Below are positions 6,608 to 10,284 of a DNA stretch of 10,284 nucleotides, piece by piece. The position numbers and the translations under genes are program-made. This DNA is from Caldifarciminota bacterium (GTDB lineage Bacteria > Hydrothermota > UBA3073 > NMUJ01). The notes under the pieces were generated by a model. That model was given only the letters and a program-made list of their open reading frames with translations, was not told where the DNA came from and searched no databases. How positions within the stretch are numbered: position 1 is the first letter of the stretch; every line of letters starts with the position of its first letter. The stretch covers positions 1 through 10,284 of the forward strand of contig JAGGUB010000030.1 in assembly GCA_021158725.1 (NCBI GenBank), in the 5' to 3' direction.

Positions 6608-6641
6608 TTAAAGTAAAACCCTCCCCCAGTGGGGGAGGGTT
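6608..6641 (-). terminator. Rho-independent terminator behind the small membrane protein gene
   Basis: On the minus strand a perfect 11-base-pair stem (AACCCTCCCCC / GGGGGAGGGTT, plus-strand arms at 6631-6641 and 6617-6627) with a three-base loop is followed by TTACTTTAA, which with the arm end gives TTTTACTTT. It lies 15 bases past the stop of the small membrane protein gene, and its T-rich tail touches the start of the flavin reductase gene. The stem is very GC-rich compared with its surroundings. Confidence 0.85.
6619..6627 (-). promoter_or_regulatory. Ribosome binding site of the flavin reductase gene, buried in a terminator stem
   Basis: The minus-strand sequence GGGGGAGGG holds a GGAGG core 11 bases before GTG 6607 and 14 before ATG 6604. 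It is also the entire 3' arm of the terminator stem, so on a read-through transcript it would be paired and hidden. A transcript starting inside the hairpin would leave it free. No other purine-rich site is present. Confidence 0.5.
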
Positions 6642-6656
6642 CCCATCCATTAGGAA

Positions 6657-6911
6657 TTAGAATACCTGGCCCACTACGAGGAATATGAATATGAGGATAC
6701 CCATCCACCTTGCAGCAGTTGAGAGTGTACGTCTGACGTTACCTTCTTCGTATTTGGTTTCACCCCAGAATCCTAAGTAGATCGAGAGTGCGGTAAATAT
6801 AAGTGTGATTATAAGAAACGTTAAGGAGGCTGCGTTCCATCCCGCACGCTCGAAGAACATGTGTAACCAATAGACGATATATGCAATGACACTCATCCAA
6901 AATGGTAACAT
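6657..6911 (-). CDS. Small three-helix membrane protein, unknown function
   Basis: An 84-residue protein with three predicted membrane segments: about residues 2-20, 30-50 and 66-84. A charged stretch (ETKYEEGNVRR, residues 51-61) lies between the second and third helices. A near-ideal ribosome site (GAGGAGGG) ends 4 bases before ATG 6911, which makes this a real gene despite its size. It begins only 18 bases after the 3' end of tRNA-His, too close for its own promoter outside the tRNA, so it is probably made from the tRNA transcript after 3' processing. The strong terminator follows its stop. I do not recognise a family. The W-rich and aromatic-rich helices suggest a membrane-embedded role, perhaps as a partner subunit. 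Confidence 0.8.
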   Translation of the reverse strand: MLPFWMSVIAYIVYWLHMFFERAGWNAASLTFLIITLIFTALSIYLGFWGETKYEEGNVRRTLSTAARWMGILIFIFLVVGQVF

Positions 6912-6929
6912 CTATCCCTCCTCTTGCAA

Positions 6930-7004
6930 GGTGGGCGAAGGGACTCGAACCCTCAACCCCCAGAGCCACAGTCTGGTGCTCTAACCGGTTGAGCTACGCC
7001 CACC
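6930..7004 (-). tRNA. tRNA-His (anticodon GTG)
   Basis: On the minus strand a full cloverleaf can be drawn: acceptor stem GTGGGCG/CGCCCAC, D arm GCTC...GAGC, anticodon stem CCAGA/TCTGG around loop CTGTGGC, and T arm GAGGG/CCCTT (with one G-T pair) around TTCGAGT. The anticodon GTG is at plus-strand positions 6967-6969. The extra G at position -1 and discriminator C73 are both encoded, the identity mark of bacterial histidine tRNA. CCA is not encoded, so it must be added after transcription. It is one of the four tRNAs modified by the Tgt encoded in this window. Confidence 0.97.
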
Positions 7005-7009
7005 GTAAA

Positions 7010-7040
7010 TATATAGATAATTCAAATCATTCAATGTCAA
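7010..7040 (-). promoter_or_regulatory. Probable promoter of the tRNA-His unit
   Basis: A perfect TTGACA (7040-7035) lies on the minus strand upstream of the tRNA, with an AT-rich TATATA/TATATT box at about 7015-7008. The spacer of 19 bases to TATATA is long; TCTATA with 17 bases is another reading. It sits in the 53-base gap between apgM and the tRNA, which argues for separate transcription of the tRNA unit. Confidence 0.5.
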
Positions 7041-7057
7041 CCAACACAAGATACTCA

Positions 7058-8251
7058 CTATGCACCGTATTTCTTCAGTTTAAGTCCATGTGCCAACATC
7101 AACGGTAACAGGTCGAGCAACCTTATCCTACCCAACCCCCCATGCATACATTCACGTTCGTTGAATGCTTCACTCTTGTCAGGTATCACATAAGGGGATA
7201 CAAAGAGTACAGGTACAGGGTGCCACGAATGTGCCTTAAGTATAGCTGGTGTGGAGTGATCACCTGTGATGACAAGCACATCAGGGTGCAGGTCTAAAAT
7301 ATCGGGCAATAGTTTATCGATCTTTTCGATTAACTCCACTTTAGCCTCCCAATTACCATCCTCGCCAAGGCTATCAGTACGTTTTATGTGGAAGTAAAAG
7401 AAATCATAGTTATCCCAGTTCTTACGTAATGTCTCTATCTCATCTTCGAGCTCCGGCCCTGTCTCAAGTATGTCCATACCCACAAGCCTTGCCAACCCTT
7501 TGTACATCGGATACGTGGCTATACCTGCAGGTGTCAACTTGAACCGCTCCCGCATCGACTTAAGTTGCGGATGCTTAGCGAACCCACGTAGTAACACAAA
7601 GTTGGCTGGCGGGTTCAATAACTTACGTGTTGCATCTACGAACTTGTTCACCACTTCCGCAGTATGTGTAGCCTCAGGTACGAGGGGTTCACATCTAAGT
7701 GGTGGGTTACCTTCTTTCTGTGGATCCGTTTCTGTAACCTTATCACTCAACTTATCGCCCCTCAAAATGAGGACAAATCGATGCTCCTTACCGGGTTTGA
7801 CGATAATTTCAACCCCATCTATCGTCTTAATTTCCTGCTGTATACGAGTGCATAGCTGGCGATTCAGGTCGGTCGATATCCTGCCTGCCCTCCTATCTAT
7901 AATTATGCCGTTGTCGTCGATTGTGGCAAAGTTACCCCTAACTGCTACATCTTTGGGGGTAACTTCTAACCCCACCCCCAGTGCCTCAAGTATACCACGT
8001 CCTATCTCATATCTCAGCGGATCATATCCAAACAACGCCAGATGGCCTGGCCCACTACCGGGTGTGATACCAGGTGCTACGGGGTCGGCAACACCCGTAA
8101 TGTATGATTTCGCCAACCTATCCATGTTCGGTGTGTACGCAGCTTCAAGCTCAGTCTTACCGCGGTAGGGTGCTCCCCCTATACCATCTATTACAAGTAG
8201 CAATAACTTTTTGTCGTTCTTCTGGGTAAGTTTATCAAGTACGGTCTCCAT
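7058..8251 (-). CDS. apgM: 2,3-bisphosphoglycerate-independent phosphoglycerate mutase, archaeal type
   Basis: A 397-residue cytoplasmic enzyme of the alkaline phosphatase superfamily that interconverts 3- and 2-phosphoglycerate in glycolysis and gluconeogenesis. Metal and catalytic motifs, counted from ATG 8251: DGIGG at 22-26, TPNMDRLA at 40-47, and GSGPGHLALFGYDP at 65-78 with S66 the probable phosphoserine nucleophile. HIKRTDSLGEDGN is at 288-300, TGDHSTP at 329-335, and HSWHPVPVLF at 341-350. Length fits the archaeal-type family of about 400 residues, well short of the 510-residue bacterial enzyme. The frame could be extended to ATG 8305, but that start has no ribosome site, and GGAGGT lies beside the ATGATG pair at 8254/8251. 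It is transcribed divergently from the TPR gene and away from the tRNA promoter. No terminator is visible after it. Function is secure. Confidence 0.95.
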   Translation of the reverse strand: METVLDKLTQKNDKKLLLLVIDGIGGAPYRGKTELEAAYTPNMDRLAKSYITGVADPVAPGITPGSGPGHLALFGYDPLRYEIGRGILEALGVGLEVTPKDVAVRGNFATIDDNGIIIDRRAGRISTDLNRQLCTRIQQEIKTIDGVEIIVKPGKEHRFVLILRGDKLSDKVTETDPQKEGNPPLRCEPLVPEATHTAEVVNKFVDATRKLLNPPANFVLLRGFAKHPQLKSMRERFKLTPAGIATYPMYKGLARLVGMDILETGPELEDEIETLRKNWDNYDFFYFHIKRTDSLGEDGNWEAKVELIEKIDKLLPDILDLHPDVLVITGDHSTPAILKAHSWHPVPVLFVSPYVIPDKSEAFNERECMHGGLGRIRLLDLLPLMLAHGLKLKKYGA

Positions 8252-8254
8252 CAT

Positions 8255-8260
8255 ACCTCC
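8255..8260 (-). promoter_or_regulatory. Ribosome binding site that decides the apgM start
   Basis: GGAGGT on the minus strand directly abuts ATG 8254 and is three bases from ATG 8251. The first is too close to be used, so ATG 8251 is the better start even though its spacing is short. The site also lies inside the longer frame opening at 8305, which has no such site. Confidence 0.6.
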
Positions 8261-8309
8261 TGGTTGGTCATGTTGATCACCTCTATTTCTGATAGACTTT
8301 TTCATGTGT

Positions 8310-8324
8310 GGTTAGAAAATAACC
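8310..8324. repeat. Short inverted repeat in the apgM/TPR divergent intergenic region
   Basis: GGTTA and TAACC flank GAAAA, giving a perfect 5-base inverted repeat in the 144-base divergent region 8252-8395. It could be an operator, but short repeats of this size arise by chance. No strong promoter is visible on either side; a weak TTGTGT-16-TATCTT combination at about 8351-8378 may serve the TPR gene. Confidence 0.25.
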
Positions 8325-8395
8325 TAACTTCATAATCTGCAATACACCACTTGTGTTATTAACCAATACACATATCTTTATTTCAGGAGGTATCG

Positions 8396-9256
8396 ATGGC
8401 GGAACAGAATAAATTAGAAGTAGTAGAGGTATATCCAAAAGTTTGGATGTTTAAGCACCCCCCATGTGTAGACGCACTTGAAGCTACTTTCAACGAGGCA
8501 CTCCAGCTACTGGGTGAGAACAAATATACCGCTGCTATAGATGTATTCCGTACAATTATCGATAAATGTCCACAGTTTCTTGCTGCCTACTATAATTTAG
8601 CATTGGCAATAGAGAATTACCTGATAGAAAATAAGCCCACCGATCCCGATGAAGAGAAGCGTTTCCGTGATACCAAATTTGTCATCTTAGCTGTAGGTTA
8701 TGACGAAGCCCTTAAGGCGTTACCCGAGGGGTTTGTGGACACACTTGATAACCAGTTACCATGGTCGATCGAAGCGAACCGTCCTTTCCTTCAGATATTT
8801 AAAGCACTCAACGAAGAGATGTTAAACCGTGGCTATGTCGAGGAGGCACTTAATGGGTTCTATCGGTTACTTTTGTACAACCCCGATGATGAGCAGTACA
8901 TACGTGGTTATATCGTATGGTGTAACTTTGAGCTCAACCATCCCGACGATGTGTTGAAGATATGCGATCTATACAGTAATGATACCACACCGGATCTCCT
9001 GTATGGGAGGCCGCTCGCCTTGTTGCAATTGGGTAGGGAAGCCGAAGCTGTCCACACATTAAAGATAGCTGTCTCACTTAACCCACGTATTGGTAAAGAG
9101 CTGCTTAAAAAGCGTCATACGAAACCTAAATCCCAAGACATAACCCCCGGTAGCCGTGAAGAGGCTTACGTTTATTGGCAAGAATACGGTAGGTTCTGGG
9201 AAGCCACCGAGGGTGCACTTGACCTGCTTGCTCAATGTGTGAAAGGAAGTAGCTAA
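8396..9256 (+). CDS. Tetratricopeptide repeat protein
   Basis: A 286-residue, probably cytoplasmic protein with no signal peptide. TPR-like helix pairs are visible at about residues 31-75 (FNEALQLLGENKYTAAIDVF, then NLALAIENYL), 132-166 (FKALNEEMLNRGYVEEALNGF...NPDD), 168-198, and 201-232 (YGRPLALLQLGREAEAVHTL...SLNP). The C-terminal stretch, PGSREEAYVYWQEYGRFWEATEGALDLL (251-278), resembles the end of a known group of TPR proteins related to ST7-like domains. Such proteins scaffold protein-protein contacts; the partner is unknown. The start is well marked by AGGAGGT, with 6 bases before ATG 8396. It is transcribed divergently from apgM and followed after 28 bases by a membrane protein gene, with which it probably forms an operon. 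Confidence 0.88.
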   Translation: MAEQNKLEVVEVYPKVWMFKHPPCVDALEATFNEALQLLGENKYTAAIDVFRTIIDKCPQFLAAYYNLALAIENYLIENKPTDPDEEKRFRDTKFVILAVGYDEALKALPEGFVDTLDNQLPWSIEANRPFLQIFKALNEEMLNRGYVEEALNGFYRLLLYNPDDEQYIRGYIVWCNFELNHPDDVLKICDLYSNDTTPDLLYGRPLALLQLGREAEAVHTLKIAVSLNPRIGKELLKKRHTKPKSQDITPGSREEAYVYWQEYGRFWEATEGALDLLAQCVKGSS

Positions 9257-9284
9257 TTTATACTAAACGACTACATTCGATGCG

Positions 9285-10284
9285 ATGCGTAATCGGGTGG
9301 CTCTTGCATTGTGTGGATTTTTCGCAGTATTTGCATTACTATGTTTTGTTAAAGTAACGCAAACCACATGCCCCGAAAGCTACCTGAAGGTTAAAACCGA
9401 TCACCATAAGATAGAAACATCGGCTAAATCTTACCTCTACCGTATTCTGGGTGATACGTTCACACACTATCGTGTGGAGATTGAATTCACCGAAGATGTG
9501 ATCGCCAAATACTTTCTTTTACGTAACGCATCTGATAGCTTACGCGATATCATAAGGGATGGTAAATCACTCTGGTGTTGGCGTGTAACCTTCTACGTAC
9601 CAGATACTGGGGATACCATAACAGTGGACCTACACCCGGAAAGCCTAACATTGGTTGGGTTCCACAAAAGGTGGGCACTACCTTACACGCAGGGTTTGGA
9701 CACACGTGAAGCAAAGCAGTTTGTCAGCTCTCTACTTCATAAGGTATTGGATAATGAGGTGGATAAATTTGTCTATTCTGGGACGAAGAAATCAGGCCAC
9801 TCGTGTTTACAACTATTGTGGTACGAGGCTGATTTCAACATCAAAGGTGCAAAATATGGTATAATCGCGTATCTCACAGATGATGGACTTAAAGGCATAC
9901 GGATGGGGTTCATCCTACCAGCTGATACCTACGTAGATTACAATCGTAACCACCTATGTAGGTTGGGGTTAACCTACATGACAGCTTTTGCTATATTTCT
10001 GCTTATACTTATCCCATTGTCCATACATATAGTAACCTTCATGAGGTGGGGTTGGATATCCATCGATGAACTCATACTATGTTTTACCGTAACTTGTCTG
10101 CTGGTATTTGCTACCACCTACAGTATGTTTGGTACACACAACCTTCGTCAGAATCTGTTAATTTCACTCGCCATCTCCGTGGTTATAAGTTTAGCATTAC
10201 TGGTAGGTAGACACCACTACACGATGGTTGCACCCTTCAAGTTATACCTCAAGTTCTTACCTACACCAATTGGAATGAAGACAC
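9285..10284 (+). CDS. Partial membrane-anchored protein with large ectodomain, possible CPBP-type protease N-terminus
   Basis: This frame is open from ATG 9285 to the window end, giving 333 complete residues of an unfinished protein. An in-frame TAA at 9264 limits the start. There is one helix at residues 5-22, then about 200 residues predicted outside the membrane, rich in alternating polar and hydrophobic segments. Three or more helices follow at about 229-250, 261-281 and 291-309. The segment REAKQFVSSLL...LLWYEADFNIKGAKYGIIAYLTDDGLKGIRMGFILPADT (141-215) resembles the ectodomain found before CPBP (CAAX-type) intramembrane metalloproteases in some bacteria. The diagnostic EExxxR and HxxxN motifs would lie beyond the window, so this is tentative. 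It follows the TPR gene by 28 bases and lacks a Shine-Dalgarno site; TATACT at 9259-9264 may be a -10 box. The gene itself is well supported. Confidence 0.8.
   Translation, partial: MRNRVALALCGFFAVFALLCFVKVTQTTCPESYLKVKTDHHKIETSAKSYLYRILGDTFTHYRVEIEFTEDVIAKYFLLRNASDSLRDIIRDGKSLWCWRVTFYVPDTGDTITVDLHPESLTLVGFHKRWALPYTQGLDTREAKQFVSSLLHKVLDNEVDKFVYSGTKKSGHSCLQLLWYEADFNIKGAKYGIIAYLTDDGLKGIRMGFILPADTYVDYNRNHLCRLGLTYMTAFAIFLLILIPLSIHIVTFMRWGWISIDELILCFTVTCLLVFATTYSMFGTHNLRQNLLISLAISVVISLALLVGRHHYTMVAPFKLYLKFLPTPIGMKT

Noticed and set aside
7470..8168. Long open frame (232 codons) on the plus strand opposite apgM
   Set aside because: It lies entirely antisense to a well-conserved enzyme, has low-complexity Ser/Leu/Pro-rich composition, and shows no ribosome site or recognisable motif.
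8252..8305. Longer N-terminus of apgM starting at ATG 8305
   Set aside because: The extra 18 residues are polar and unlike the family start, there is no ribosome site, and GGAGGT beside 8254/8251 marks the internal start.
9655..9864. Open frame of 69 codons on the plus strand
   Set aside because: It is out of frame inside the 333-codon open membrane protein gene, which has coherent membrane segments and domain-like sequence.
1..10284. CRISPR array, insertion sequence or prophage
   Set aside because: No spaced direct repeats, transposase motifs, terminal inverted repeats or phage structural genes were seen on either strand.

Overview
The window looks like chromosomal DNA of an uncultured, moderately AT-rich bacterium with tightly packed genes. 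The best guess is a lineage of the FCB/WOR-3 (Stahlbacteria) type. This rests on three things: an exported protein built of propeller-like repeats with a type IX-like C-terminal sorting domain, an archaeal-type cofactor-independent phosphoglycerate mutase, and short uncharged signal peptides. The lineage is inferred from protein style, not from a marker gene. No mobile element, CRISPR array or phage gene is visible, and no gene-free stretch reaches 300 bases.

Layout. (1) Bases 1-1307, minus strand: a tightly overlapping operon of an SdpR-like ArsR-family repressor, an SdpI-like membrane protein and a DUF3887-type alpha/beta hydrolase cut by the window edge. Its promoter (TTGACA-16-TATATT) holds an inverted repeat that fits an autorepressor operator. 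(2) Bases 1355-3135, plus strand: a divergent promoter and a 578-residue exported protein with seven propeller-like repeats and a C-terminal sorting domain. (3) Bases 3169-6072, plus strand: a queuosine-salvage operon of a VUT/YhhQ-type precursor transporter, tRNA-guanine transglycosylase (1-base gap) and an MFS transporter (14-base overlap). (4) Bases 6065-8251, minus strand: apgM, then tRNA-His and a small three-helix membrane protein that share a transcription unit, a strong terminator, and a flavin reductase-like protein whose ribosome site is part of the terminator stem. (5) Bases 8396-10284, plus strand: a TPR protein followed by a large membrane-anchored protein that runs off the window and resembles the N-terminal part of some CPBP-family proteases.

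Themes. Several genes without a Shine-Dalgarno sequence have a -10-like box right at the start codon, which suggests leaderless mRNAs next to genes with excellent AGGAGG sites. The tRNA-His/membrane protein/terminator/flavin reductase stretch is the most unusual regulatory arrangement. The SdpR-SdpI-hydrolase operon is the best candidate for a little-described envelope-stress or immunity module. Most metabolic genes are ordinary housekeeping or salvage genes.
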